DNA of 29,000 nucleotides, taken from assembly GCA_903813345.2 (NCBI GenBank), contig CAIIXF020000103.1, positions 1-29,000 on the forward strand, written 5' to 3'. This document shows positions 1-9,584 of the stretch, piece by piece. How positions within the stretch are numbered: the stretch's first letter is position 1; each line of letters starts with the position of its first letter. A program made the position numbers and the translations under genes. The stretch comes from Owenia fusiformis. Lineage: Eukaryota > Annelida > Polychaeta > Sabellida > Oweniidae. The notes beneath the pieces are model-generated. The model saw only the letters and a program-made list of their open reading frames with translations, ran no database searches and had not been told where the DNA came from.

Positions 1-479
1 TTCGCCCTTTTAAATTTCAAATCCTCGGTTGCCTCTGAATCTGTTAGAAGCTTCCTTTGTACCTTGTGACACTTTAAACCACATACAAGTCTATCGCGTA
101 AGGCTTGATCTAGAAATCCTCCGAACTTACACGTTGAAGACAGTTTCTGTAGTTCGACTGCATAATCAGATATACTCTCATTTTCGCCTTGATCACGTTT
201 ATGGAACTTGAATCGCTTGCTTATCACCATGAGCTTAGGCTTATAATGGCCTTTCAAAACAGTCACTAAGTCCGCATATGCCTTATCCTTTGGCTGAGCT
301 GGTGAAACTAAGTCCTTCAAAGTTTGATAAGAAGTAGGGCCTAAGAGAGTCAAAAAAGATGCTACCTTCTTGTCATCCTCTATAGAATTCGCCAAGGTGA
401 ACTGCTCAAAACGCTCTTCCCATGAATCAAAGTCACCACTAGCATACGGCTCGATGTTTCCAATACACATGGACGCCAT
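1..479 (-). CDS. gag: Gypsy-type retrotransposon gag, N-terminal part, runs off left edge
   Basis: Reading the minus strand from the ATG at 479-477 gives 159 codons with no stop up to the window edge, so this is a partial, apparently intact frame. The product starts MASMCIGNIEPY and carries features of the gag proteins of Gypsy elements annotated as 'K02A2.6-like': an early F-x-x-W-x-E-R segment, a K-K-V-A-S-F-L-T-L-L-G stretch, a Y-x-x-L-K-D-L segment, and a later L-x-x-H-Y-x-P-K followed by F-x-x-R/K-x-Q and an S-I-x-x-Y-x-x-x-L-x-x-L segment. That order is the usual N-terminal half of a Gypsy capsid; the zinc knuckle and protease would lie beyond the window. It follows a candidate PBS and LTR at 610-790 in the right order and spacing. 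The role, particle assembly and RNA packaging, comes from the family. The start is chosen because it is the first ATG after the leader; a second Met sits three codons on. Confidence 0.85.
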   Translation of the reverse strand, partial: MASMCIGNIEPYASGDFDSWEERFEQFTLANSIEDDKKVASFLTLLGPTSYQTLKDLVSPAQPKDKAYADLVTVLKGHYKPKLMVISKRFKFHKRDQGENESISDYAVELQKLSSTCKFGGFLDQALRDRLVCGLKCHKVQRKLLTDSEATEDLKFKRA

Positions 480-609
480 TGTAAGTGTCAAAAGTTCCAA
501 ATTCAACACGAAAATGATCATAAAATGTCACGTGGCTACACTTCAAGTCCAAATATTATACGATATATGGCCTCCTTGGCTAAAATAACTATCCAACAAT
601 GTGAACTAG

Positions 610-626
610 TTTATCCTCGTCGCCAA
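610..626 (-). other. Candidate primer binding site of the left-edge Gypsy element
   Basis: On the minus strand the sequence directly after the LTR end (ATTACA) is TTGGCGACGAGGATAAA. A TGGCGAC-type sequence abutting the LTR is the position and form expected for a tRNA primer binding site. I do not assign the tRNA. About 130 bp of leader separate it from the gag ATG. Confidence 0.5.
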
Positions 627-790
627 TGTAATAACTTATGTTCATGTATATCCAATAAACTACATAAAATATGGTTTTACTTCAAAGATATTTCACTATT
701 TAGAAATCTCCATCTTGGTACAATAGTCTCGAAACTGTCTGTTTCGTGCTGCCACCTATTGGCTAAATGAAACATCAAAACGCAATAACA
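627..790 (-). repeat. Short LTR (164 bp) of the left-edge Gypsy element
   Basis: Read on the minus strand the segment runs from TGTTATTGCG to AGTTATTACA, with TG...CA termini, and is followed at once by a PBS-like sequence and then the gag ORF. Its first part shares the block GCC(A/G)ATAGGTGGCA and the TGTTATTG start with a similar-sized LTR at 27982-28138, which supports both boundaries. The partner LTR and target duplication lie outside the window, so this is the 5' LTR of an element leaving to the left, or an LTR left by recombination. Confidence 0.6.
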
Positions 791-803
791 CAATTTGGTT
801 GTT

Positions 804-1190
804 CTAAGATACAACAGTGCGTTCTATACCAAAATGGCCCATCTCATCATGGACGGATTTCAATACAACATTGTGGAGAACCTGGGGAAGAACTATCCTT
901 TTATATGTTTTACCACCAAGTTTTGAAACCTTGTACAGAATACCTGATTGAACGATCAGACTTCCCCTGTGTCTTAACATTGCTTTGACATTTTGACGTT
1001 CTGCTTTCCTTTGGAAAGAAGTTAAGACTCACATCATTTTTATGATGTATTTGACCCAACCAATATCACTGTCTAAATCCTGGGTATGAGATACATCTTT
1101 ACCCATTGAAGGTAAACTTTCAAGAAAATCTAGGTATTCCTCAACCTCAATAGAATTGTGACATGGTGGTAACCCATGTTTTAATAACAT
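804..1190 (-). pseudogene. Decayed Gypsy pol fragment: integrase zinc-finger region
   Basis: One minus-strand frame stays open from about 1190 to 804 apart from a single TGA (about 1033-1035). Its second half reads SGILYKVSKL..., then a K-R-I-V-L-P-Q segment and VHDEMGHFGIERT. This is the standard start of the H2C2 zinc-binding domain of Gypsy integrases (a G-x-L-Y segment, a V-L-P segment, then H-D-x-x-G-H-x-G). The frame stops at a TAG at 806-804, just before the LTR at 790, and the Cys pair and catalytic core are absent. The fragment is therefore broken both internally and by the LTR beside it. No polypurine tract separates it from the LTR, so it is more likely an older copy into which the left-edge element inserted than the 3' end of the same element. 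Confidence 0.6.
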
Positions 1191-1271
1191 GACCCTTTAA
1201 TGGTTTAAAAACATTAGCCTTTAAATGCTTTGGAAGCAAGCCAGTCAATTTTATTGTACAGTTCAATAGCC

Positions 1272-1733
1272 AGGGGAATTCAAGGCATTCAAGCCAATAA
1301 TCTTTTCTTTGCCTTAGCTGTACATATTTGGCATGCCTCTGGATATGGCTGGCAATGTGGTAACTTCTTAGGCTTTGATCTTGTTCAGTTGGTTTTGCTT
1401 ATTTTATACGCAGGTACAATTTTATATTTTCCTATTGGCTTTACATGGGTCACAAATGATAAAAGAGTCCTGCCGGGGTCGCCATTTGTGACCCATGTAA
1501 AGCCAATAGGAAAATATAAAGACCAGGTGAATTCAAGGCAATCAAGCCAATTATCTTTTCTTTGCCTTAGCTGTACATATTTGGCATGACTCTGGATATG
1601 GCTGGCAATGTGGTAACTTCTTAGGCTTCAATCTTGTACAGTTGGTTTTGCTGATTTTATACGCAGGTACAATTTTATATTTTCCTATTGGCTTTACATG
1701 GGTCACAAATGGCGACCCCGGCAGGACTCTTTT
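1272..1733 (+). repeat. Duplicated and partly inverted 5' end of the LINE
   Basis: Two direct copies of an approximately 190 bp segment (about 1272-1460 and 1521-1711) begin with a GAATTCAAGGCA-type sequence and end at the ATG of the 2A ORF. Between them, 1461-1520 is an exact 60-base reverse complement of 1674-1733, so it carries the ORF start in the opposite direction. Together with the end of the first copy this makes a 38 bp perfect inverted repeat (1421-1458 against 1483-1520). The pattern suggests a reverse-transcription or repair template switch rather than a promoter-monomer array. Confidence 0.8.
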
Positions 1734-2710
1734 TAGGAAAAATTCTGCTTCTTGCATGTGACATAGAAAGAAACCCTGGGCCTACTGGAAATTTTGAAGA
1801 TTACGTAAATGTTTTTTGTACCAACATAAGAAGTTTGTCTGCAAATAAAGGTTCAAGATTTAATGATTTGAAACTCTTTGTAAAGCAAAACAACATAAAT
1901 ATTTTTAGTTTATGTGAAGCAGGTACACACTTGATTGCATCTGATTTTAATATCCATGGTTACCATAAGCTTGAGGACAAGATAAAGTGCAATTATAACA
2001 CCAATGGCAGGGGCATTATCTTGTATGTTGATGAGAATATTCCTGAAAGCGATATTGTAATTCGTCAAGACTTATTTACTCCTGGTGTTGAATCGTTATG
2101 GGCAGAAATAACTATAAGAAAACAGAAATTATTATATGGCACTTTTTACCGATCACCATCTCAATCCGCTGCAGAGCGTGATCTTTACATGCTGAGGCTG
2201 AAAGCAAATATTGAGCTTGCCTCTAGACTCAAACATGATGTTATGTTGATTGGGGGTGATTTCAATTGTAGAAGTAAACTTTTTTGGGACAATGATGTCA
2301 ATACTATAGAGGGCGGTATGCTTTATGACATGATGATTGATCAAGGTCTTACTGAGTTAATCCATGAACCAACAAGAGTAGCTCAAAACTCAAGATCATG
2401 TTTAGATTTATTTTTTACAGATTCACCCGGATTTGTTTTAAACACTGAAGTTAAAGCACCTATTGAGCTTTCTGATCAGTCAACCATATTAACAATGCTC
2501 GATTTGGGCCTTAAACATAATAACTTTAAATCTACCAAACGCGTATGGCAATACTCAGATTGTGACAATGTTGCACTTAATGCAGCTGTTTCTAATCATG
2601 ATTGGAACAGTATGTTTCGATTTAATTCTACCCACGATTTAGTTAAAAAGTTTACCGATGATTTATATACCTTATTTTTTTTAATAATATTCCGAGTAAA
2701 ACAAAGATAA
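1709..2710 (+). CDS. LINE ORF, N-terminal part: 2A-like leader plus AP endonuclease
   Basis: Starting at the ATG at 1709, the first 17 residues are short and hydrophobic and lead into DIERNPGP (residues 18-25). This is the D-x-E-x-N-P-G/P core of 2A-like peptides, at which the ribosome releases the upstream product between G24 and P25. An APE-type endonuclease follows, with motifs in order: TNIRSL, a CEAGT segment in place of the usual SETWL, FYRSPS, GGDFNC, SCLDLFFTD and SDQST. The usual catalytic SDH is SDQ here (CAG at 2477-2479), which may inactivate nicking. The ORF ends at 2710 only because the frame is lost in the T8 run near 2680; the protein would otherwise run into the reverse transcriptase in the -1 frame. 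Expected role: nicks target DNA to prime reverse transcription. Confidence 0.75.
   Translation: MATPAGLFLGKILLLACDIERNPGPTGNFEDYVNVFCTNIRSLSANKGSRFNDLKLFVKQNNINIFSLCEAGTHLIASDFNIHGYHKLEDKIKCNYNTNGRGIILYVDENIPESDIVIRQDLFTPGVESLWAEITIRKQKLLYGTFYRSPSQSAAERDLYMLRLKANIELASRLKHDVMLIGGDFNCRSKLFWDNDVNTIEGGMLYDMMIDQGLTELIHEPTRVAQNSRSCLDLFFTDSPGFVLNTEVKAPIELSDQSTILTMLDLGLKHNNFKSTKRVWQYSDCDNVALNAAVSNHDWNSMFRFNSTHDLVKKFTDDLYTLFFLIIFRVKQR
2677..2683 (+). other. In-phase U_UUU_UUA slippery heptamer at the ORF junction
   Basis: The heptamer T TTT TTA lies in the reading phase of the endonuclease ORF (codons TTT 2678-2680, TTA 2681-2683). A -1 slip there continues directly into the frame reading FNNIPSKTKI and on to the reverse transcriptase. 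The site lies in a run of eight Ts, where a one-base indel is equally likely. Confidence 0.4.
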
Positions 2711-3990
2711 TGCGTTCAAATGACACACCGTGGTTTAACAAGGAGGTCAAAGCTGCCATAAACAGAAGGGATAAATATTATCGAAAATTGAAGAAAAATT
2801 ATTTGGACGAGAATTTTCAACTTTTCAAAAATCAGTCTATTTTGGTTAGTGACACAATTGCAAGTGCAAAATTAACACATGAGAATACTGTCTGTGCAAA
2901 ATTGAAAACTCATTCATCAAGCTCATCTTTTTATTGGAAGGTCATCAAGCAACTTTTGGGGAAAAAATTTAATACAGATCTTCCAATTTTAAAAAGTGGT
3001 ATTATTACAGCAGTTGATGATAAATCTAAAGCTGACTTGTTTTTGAATCAATTTCTTAAAAAGTTTCATCATAATCACAATGAATCCACCGACATATATT
3101 TTCCATCTGGAACTGATAATTTAATGGAAATTCCATCAATAGAACAGGAAACAGTTAATAAATTGCTAAAAAATCTTGATACTTCAAAGCAGGGTGGACC
3201 AGACAATATTTCAAATAAAATGCTTAAAATGGTAGCTTCCACCTTAGATAAACCACTGTGTCAGTTATTCAATAGAATTCTACAGGATCGGATTTACCCG
3301 GATACTTGGAAACTTGGTACTTTAGTTCCAATTTGTAAGAATAAAGGATCTCGTTCTGATCCAACTAATTACAGACCAGTCACATTACTCAACAACATTT
3401 CAAAAATATTTGAAAAAATACTTTATGAACAATTGTACACTTTTATTAAGGAAAATAACTTACTTTATATCAACCAATCTGGCTTTTTACCAGGACACAA
3501 TACACAAAATCAACTGGTTAGTATTGTGCATTTTATTAATTCAAATATTGATGATTTGGCGGACACCAGAGGCATCTTCCTCGACATAGAAGGTGCGTTT
3601 GATGCCGTTCCTCACTTCCTGTTGATCAAAAAATTAAAATCATACGGTTTACCTCAGAGTATTATTGATCTCTTTCAAAGTTATCTGACCAATAGAAAAT
3701 TAAACTGCCGTGTCAATAATATATCTTCTAAACTCTCAGAGGGAGGCACAATTAATAGTGGGGTACCCCAGGGATCCATCTTGGTACCATTATTCTTCCT
3801 TTTGTATATAAATGATCTACCGGAAGTCATTAGAAATGGTAAAATGTTCTTATATGCTGACGACAGTTCTATATTTTTTAAAGTTGATAAGGACAAAGAT
3901 CTAACTGAAGCTCAACGGGAAATACAATTTGATCTTGATAAGTTGTCTGAATCGTCCGATTTGTGGAAGTTGAAATATAAAAGCATCTAA
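2680..3990 (+). pseudogene. LINE reverse transcriptase region
   Basis: The frame that continues the endonuclease runs from 2680; its first ATG is at 2710. After a linker (NDTPWFNKEV) come recognisable RT blocks: PDNISNKML, TLVPICKNKG, NYRPVTLL, a Q-S-G-F-L-P-G segment, FLDIEGAFDAV with the catalytic Asp, GVPQGSILVP and LYADDS with the YADD active site. These are the canonical fingers and palm motifs of non-LTR RTs, so the polymerase core looks complete. The frame ends at a TAA at 3988-3990; the normal thumb continues in another frame just after it, so the stop is a mutation. The protein would copy the element's RNA at the nicked target. Confidence 0.85.
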
Positions 3991-4089
3991 AAGTAAAGAA
4001 TTGATATTTAGGAGTAGATGTCGTTTCAAGAGGCAGTTTGAGCCAGTTACCATGAATGGTGAACTGTAGCAAGACAAGATTCACATTGC

Positions 4090-5079
4090 CACCTTGGTGT
4101 AATTTTAGATGATGCTCTGACTTTCACCGAACACATAACCCAACTCCGTATCAAAATAGACAAGATGCTAAATCCATTTAATTGCTTAAAATATAAGATT
4201 GCAAGCAAACACCTTGAAACTATGTATATGTCCTTTATTTTACCCCATTTAGAATACGGCTCAGTTTTATTTGATGCGGCTCCAAAACACGAACTCTTGA
4301 AATTGGACAGGCTTCACTATAAGGCAGCCTTAATTGTTAGCGGCTGTACCAAGGGAACAAATACAAACAAAGTTCTGAAAATTCTAAACTGGACTCCATT
4401 ATCGGAAAAAAGAAAACAAAAGAAACTGTTATTAATGCATGATGTTTATTATGGAAATGCCCCTCCATACATTTCAAATATTTTCAATACGATCCGAAAC
4501 AAGAGGCTAACGCGAGCCTTAAGAAAAATGCCCCATTTTATTGTACCCGTGAAACAATCTGAAAAAACTAGACGCGGTACTGTAGTTTCTTCTATATCTG
4601 AATGGGAGAGGGACACATTACCTGATCAACTCAAAACCATTCCAATAAAGCGCACTTTTAAATATCATCTTAAAAAACATTTATTTCCAAAGAAGACCCA
4701 AATTGACACAGTTCATTTGAATTTAGACAGGCAAGCTGAAATTATAATGCTTAATAAAACCAGATGTGATTTCATTTTTCGTTACCATAAGTTCCAGCAT
4801 CAATTCAATAATGTTAATCCTCAATGCTTGTGCGGCTTTCGATCTCAGACAACCCAACACCTGTTCTTTTCTTGCCCCCTTTTACTTGATCTTAGGGAAC
4901 AACTAGCACTCGACCTTGCAGGGATACCCAATTTCAACATTCACCATTATAACAAACTAAATGCAAAAGAGAAACTAGATACATTGTTATATGGTGGCTC
5001 AGCATATAAAATTGAAACTAACAAGCTTATAGTCACAACATCTGCTAACTTTATTTCTTTAATTGTAGACTATGTTTAA
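4090..5079 (+). pseudogene. LINE C-terminal region with zinc knuckle
   Basis: The frame picks up at HLGVILDD (4090), the usual segment after the RT palm, and runs to a TAA at 5077-5079; its first ATG is at 4165. It contains FILPHLEYGS, an L-N-W-x-P-L-S-E-R/K-R segment and a late cysteine-histidine cluster, CLCGFRSQTTQHLFFSCP, typical of the C-terminal nucleic-acid-binding domain of these elements. Between 3990 and 4090 the coding sense is still readable but in two frames with an in-frame TAG near 4068. The single ancestral ORF has thus been broken by at least one indel and one nonsense change. It has no separate function from the RT; it is its C-terminal third. Confidence 0.8.
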
Positions 5080-5286
5080 GTTTATATATTTGGTGTGAAA
5101 TGTCACATGTAACTTACATGTATTGTCATGCTGAGTGTTCAGCAGCCTAAAATAACTTGATTTTTATGTGCCTACTTAACTCTATTTTAGAAAATGTATA
5201 AATGTGTATGTGTGAAAATCGACATGGGCCACTAATGCCAATGGCCTTGGCCCATTGTCGGACATTGTGAAATGATAGTATTGATA

Positions 5287-5312
5287 AATAAAACATAACC
5301 TTTAAAAAAAAA
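5287..5312 (+). terminator. LINE polyadenylation signal and A tail
   Basis: AATAAA at 5287-5292 is followed by a run of nine As (5304-5312). This marks the 3' end of the element and sets its 3' UTR at about 230 bp. Confidence 0.7.
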
Positions 5313-5700
5313 TGTAAGCTATAAACTCAAACAAAACTCAACCTACCCGCTATTATTTTGATTGTACACGACGAAATTTCCACTCCCGGGGAGCACTTTG
5401 GTAACACTTTGAAGGAGGATTCTTGAAAAATTCGTTCGAATTTTCACAAAAGGTTTCATGCAATTTCATTGCTTATTTAAGCCTCAACTCTGATACCATA
5501 GTATTTTAATTATAGATTAAAAGAAAACATTAAACTCACCAGGTTATATGATAAACCGTTTCGAGCATTGATGATTTGAGTTAAACTGTGGATATAAATG
5601 TAAGTCGGCATGTATTCCACAGTTAATGTATACATAAGGTCGGGCCATATATCACTGACAACCCCGGGCATACATGCAACGATCACTTGGTAAAAAAGTA
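5313..5700. other. Intergenic stretch, nothing recognised
   Basis: AT-rich sequence between the LINE tail and the AT-rich repeat block. I see no conserved coding, RNA gene or clear repeat. Confidence 0.5.
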
Positions 5701-8700
5701 AAAATAATATAGAATAAAATGTTTAATATACTGCTAAATAAGTTGCATTAAGAGAGAATCGTAGAGAATATTTTTTCCTGTATAATAGGCAGTTATTTCT
5801 TTTATTATAACGGAAAAAAATATAATACGTATTTTTAAGAATTATTTTTGATTTAATAATATTATTTGTGTATTATTTAAAGGGAACAACATATAATGCC
5901 AAATAATATAGAATAATATTCCTGTCAGGAGCAAATAATATGTTGGCATTTGCAATCAAAAACCTATTATACGCGGTTATTTTCAAGCCGTTAATCCCTA
6001 ATTATTCAATTCCTATGAAATGAGTTTCATTCATACTGATAATTAATCTGTTTGTTAGGGTTAATGGATTAATCTCTACAGCTGATGGCTCTTAATTCCA
6101 CAAAAATAATTTGCAAAATAAGTTTTTACATACATATTTGATTGTATAATGTCCCTCATGTTATGATTAACATTGTGTTAAATTTTTGATTCAATCAATT
6201 AATTCATTGTAAAGTTAATTTTTGAATTTTTAATTAATTTGTTTTCCTCACATTTTTAATCCATTGTTTCTCTGTCACATTAAGTTTATAGCAAACAACA
6301 TTTAAATCGATCCCCTCTTACACAGGTACAAACAACCACCTGTATTCACTTTGCCAACCGGAAAAACAGTCATGACAGGGAACTGCTCAATATTCAATAA
6401 ACACATTACGCATTTTATACAGACCCGTAGCTGAGGACCCCCTCCCCGTGGTCAAAATCATGTAGTTTTTCACCATTCACATACATGTATTGACATTCAA
6501 GAGCAATATAATAAGTCAAACTTTAATCCCTAATTATTCAATTTCCATGATTTGAGTTTTGTTCACACTGATAAATAATCTGTTTGTTTGAGTTAATGGA
6601 TTAATTTCCACAGCCAATGGTTCTAATTTCAACTGAAAAATAAATTGCAAATTAAGTTTTTCATATTTATTTGATTGTATAATGTCCCTTATGTTATGAT
6701 TAACATTGTGTTAAAATTTGGATTTAATTGATTGACTCAACGGAAAGTTAATTTTTAATCAATGGGTTTCCTCACATTTTTACTCTATTGGGTTTCCTCA
6801 CAATTTAACTCAATTGTTTTTCTGTCAAATTAAGTTTACAACAAACAACACTTAAAGCGCCCTCTTACACAGACACAAACACCTTTAATCATTTCAGAAA
6901 CAACACAAAACATTTATGACACGAAACTGCTATATATCAATACATTACGAATTTGGTATAGGTCCATGGCCAGGGAGGGGGGGGGTCAAGTAAATCCCCC
7001 CCCCCCTTGCCAAAATTCTTTCAAAATCCTACATTTTTTACCAATCTGAGCACTGTTAAGTGATTTCGGGCCAAAATGATCAAGTGTGACCCCTTGGTTT
7101 GTTTTGAAACTTGATCCCCTGGGCTAAAACTTATTCCGAGCCTGTATTATATTGGATGTACATGTATTGCTCTGATTTCTTCTGGCAAATCGCTGATAAT
7201 AAATAAGAAAGGTACATTAGGTTAACTGATACAAGTGGTGTTAAACCATGCTAAAACAAAATTAAAACGTGTATTCTCTCACATTTCACAATTCATGCGT
7301 TTTCTGTTATCCATATATCTGAGATATTAACTGGGGATATAAACAACAGATTAGTCCATGATGTAATACATTTGTTTCTACTGCAATTGGACCATTTTAA
7401 TTAAAACTGGTTTTAATAAATTTTTTGTTTTCCATTTCCAAATGTATATTCGGTATGTTTAGTTGTTTGATAATGAAAATAAAGAAGCGGGCACATTTTA
7501 CATTTATTCCTAATGTTTCATCTGACATAGCGATGATTACGCTTTGAGCAAATTGGTGCATGGTAGAACAAACTGATGTAAATAACATGTTGACATACAG
7601 TACATGTATGTCAGAGCAATATGATAAGTAAAAGTTTAATCCCCAATTATTCAATTTCTTTAATATGAGTTTTGTTAACACTGAAAGCTAATCCGTTTGT
7701 TAGAGGCGATGGATTAATTTATTTCCTACAGCCAACAGTTCTAAGTTCCACAAAAAAATAATTTAAAAACCAAGTTTTTCATATTTATTTGATTCTATAA
7801 TGTCCCTTATGTTATGATTAACATTGTGTTAAAATTTGGATTAAATTGATTGACTCAACGGAAAGTTCATTTTTAATCAATGGGTTTCCTCACATTTTTA
7901 CTCCATTGTTTCTCTGCCATATAAAGTTAACAACAAACAACATTTAAGTGCCACTCTTACACAGGCACAAACAACCACCCGTATTCACTCTGCCAACCAC
8001 AAAAATAGTCTTGACACAGAACTGCTCAAATTTTAGCTAAAAACATTACGCATTTTATACAGGCCCGTGCCTAACGAGTAACAATCCCCTCCCCTTGGCC
8101 AACAATTCTTTCAAAATCATGAAGATTTTCACCATTCACATACATGTACATGTATTGATGACAGAGCAATATAGGTAATACTTTAATCTCTAAGTTTTTT
8201 CAATTTCTATGAAATGAGTTTTGTTCACTGATAACTAATCCGATTGTTAGAGTTAATCCGTTTGTTAGAGTGAATGGATTAATATCTAGAGCCGATTGTT
8301 TTATTTTCCACAAAAATAATAATTTGCAAATTAAGTTTTTCATATTTTTTAATTGTATATTTATTGTATATTTATTATTTAATCCCTCTTTCTATGATTA
8401 ACATTGTGTTAAAATTTGGATTGAATCGATTAACTCATTGGAAAGTTAATTATTTGATTTTTAATTGATGACTTTTTCACATTTTTACTCCATTGTTAAC
8501 ATTGATTTAAAACAAGTTAAATTTCTTTCTTCTAAACATTTATTTGTAAATACTTTTCAAATAGAAATAGAACAGTCAAAATAAAATATGTGTGACATGT
8601 GTAAGTAATAGAGATGAGAAGGCCAGTAGAACGGTTAATCCTATTAACTGCCATGCTGTGCATTCTTTGTTTTGTTTGGTTAAGTAATTAACCAGATGGA

Positions 8701-9130
8701 TTGTACATCAAGTTGGACGAGAATAATCGAGTATAATATTTTTTAGAACCCAAATAATACAATATAATTTGATATATTCTGCTTAGATTGGAAAATACTA
8801 GAAAATAATATTTTTTAGAATAGAAAAAAATCTAAATAGACTGCAATCATCAGTTTGGATTGATAAATATGACCAAATAATATTTTAGAAAGACAGAATA
8901 AATATAAATTGGCGCAAATAATTCTAAAAAAGAATATTATACCGGGAATAAAACATTCTGCTACATTTTCTTATTGAGATAATCGGATTTGGTAAATGTT
9001 TATATGTACAAATAATATATTTGGATCTCACTTATTTCTAATTATATTATATTAATCTCTATATAATGTAGTATATTATGCTGATTATATTTTTTTCCTT
9101 TATAATATAATATAATAATTACAATACTGA
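5700..9130. repeat. AT-rich repeat block with possible inverted ends
   Basis: The block has very AT-rich flanks (5700-5960 and 8720-9190) crowded with CAAATAATAT-like words, around the tandem array at 5991-8520. A 25 bp segment at 5802-5826 (TTATTATAACGGAAAAAAAT then ATAAT) matches the reverse complement of 9084-9108 at 23 of 25 positions, which could be the ends of one large non-coding element. In sequence this AT-rich a chance match is possible. Short open frames here (such as 7397-7681, minus) show no family resemblance and are not called. Confidence 0.35.
5991..8520 (+). repeat. Degenerate tandem array, unit about 540 bp, four copies
   Basis: Copies begin with TTAATCCCTAATTATTCAAT-like sequence at about 5991, 6523, 7636 and 8183. 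Each continues through the same landmarks: TGAGTTT(C/T)(A/G)TT, CTGTTTGTTAG, ATTAACATTGTGTTAAA, a CCTCACATTTTTA block, a CTCTTACACAGGCACAAAC block, a C-rich stretch and ACATACATGTATTG. Spacing is about 532 and 547 bp, but 1,113 bp between the second and third copies, where unrelated sequence (about 7050-7600) is interposed. No coding function is visible; it behaves like a small satellite or the internal repeats of a larger element. Confidence 0.75.
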
Positions 9131-9337
9131 ATGGAAATACTGTATTATTACGCATCTTTTTACACAAATATCCGAAAATAAAACATCTTTTTATATATTA
9201 TTTTATCGATTTCACCAAGTGGATAGTGACATAACCTCTAAATATTGTATGTCACCCTATATAATATATGAGACAAAAACAAAATAATTGTTTTGATGAC
9301 AGCAATCTATTATTCAACGTCAATTTAAATTCACAAT

Positions 9338-9343
9338 TTTATT
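9338..9343 (-). terminator. Polyadenylation signal of the lectin gene
   Basis: AATAAA on the minus strand lies about 42 bp past the lectin stop codon (9387-9385), the expected place for its poly(A) signal. Confidence 0.4.
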
Positions 9344-9384
9344 TGCTTTGCAGGTCTCTAATCATTTCAAAAACTTGTATTGGA

Positions 9385-9584
9385 TCACGGTTCGAATACA
9401 GCGACTTCACAGAGGGTCAGATACAAGCCTGGTTGGTGCACTCTTACATAACGTCCAGACGGACCATTTGGGCATTGGAAAATCTGCCAATCCTTCCCAC
9501 TTGACGTCAATGAACTTGTGAAGTGAACGCATAGATCCCAGCTGGAGCCGTCTTGACTCACTTCAATTTTGAAGTTCTTCAGAC
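9385..9584 (-). pseudogene. F-type lectin (fucolectin) last exon, 3' part, split by an LTR element
   Basis: The minus strand codes the second half of an F-type lectin (discoidin-like fucose-binding) domain: LKNFKIEVSQDGSSWDL, then a C-P segment, S-G-R-Y-V-R-V and LTLCEVAVFEP, ending in TGA at 9387-9385. The segments R-Y-V-R-V and L-x-L-C-E-V are typical of the C-terminal end of these lectins, so the stop is probably the true end. The upstream edge is the LTR of the element at 9585-15080; only the first 3 bases of the exon plus the duplicated AGAC lie on the far side (15081-15087). In intact form such proteins are usually secreted carbohydrate-recognition proteins of innate defence (family knowledge). 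No signal-peptide exon was found. Confidence 0.75.
9581..9584. repeat. Target site duplication AGAC, left copy
   Basis: AGAC directly before the left LTR matches AGAC directly after the right LTR (15081-15084). A 4 bp duplication is within the Gypsy range. Confidence 0.8.

Larger units (their letters stand above)
1272..5312 (+). mobile_element. APE-type non-LTR retrotransposon (LINE) with 2A motif, defective
   Basis: In order the element has a rearranged 5' region (1272-1733), a 2A-like motif (1760-1783), an apurinic-type endonuclease (about 1790-2540), a reverse transcriptase (about 3150-3960), a C-terminal zinc-knuckle region (to 5079) and a 230 bp 3' UTR ending in AATAAA and A9. The domain order and motifs fit the jockey superfamily in the broad sense (CR1/L2/jockey-like); 2A-like peptides are known in such elements of sea urchins, molluscs and amphioxus. 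The frame is broken near 2680, near 3985 and near 4068-4090, so this copy cannot make its own full protein. I could not identify flanking target duplications, and the true 5' boundary is uncertain because of the duplication. Confidence 0.85.

Noticed and set aside
1230-1589. 119-codon frame over the LINE 5' end
   Set aside because: It crosses the junctions of the duplicated and inverted leader and does not continue into the endonuclease, so it is a product of the rearrangement.
9268-9504. 78-codon plus-strand frame
   Set aside because: It is antisense to the lectin exon on the minus strand, which has clear family motifs.
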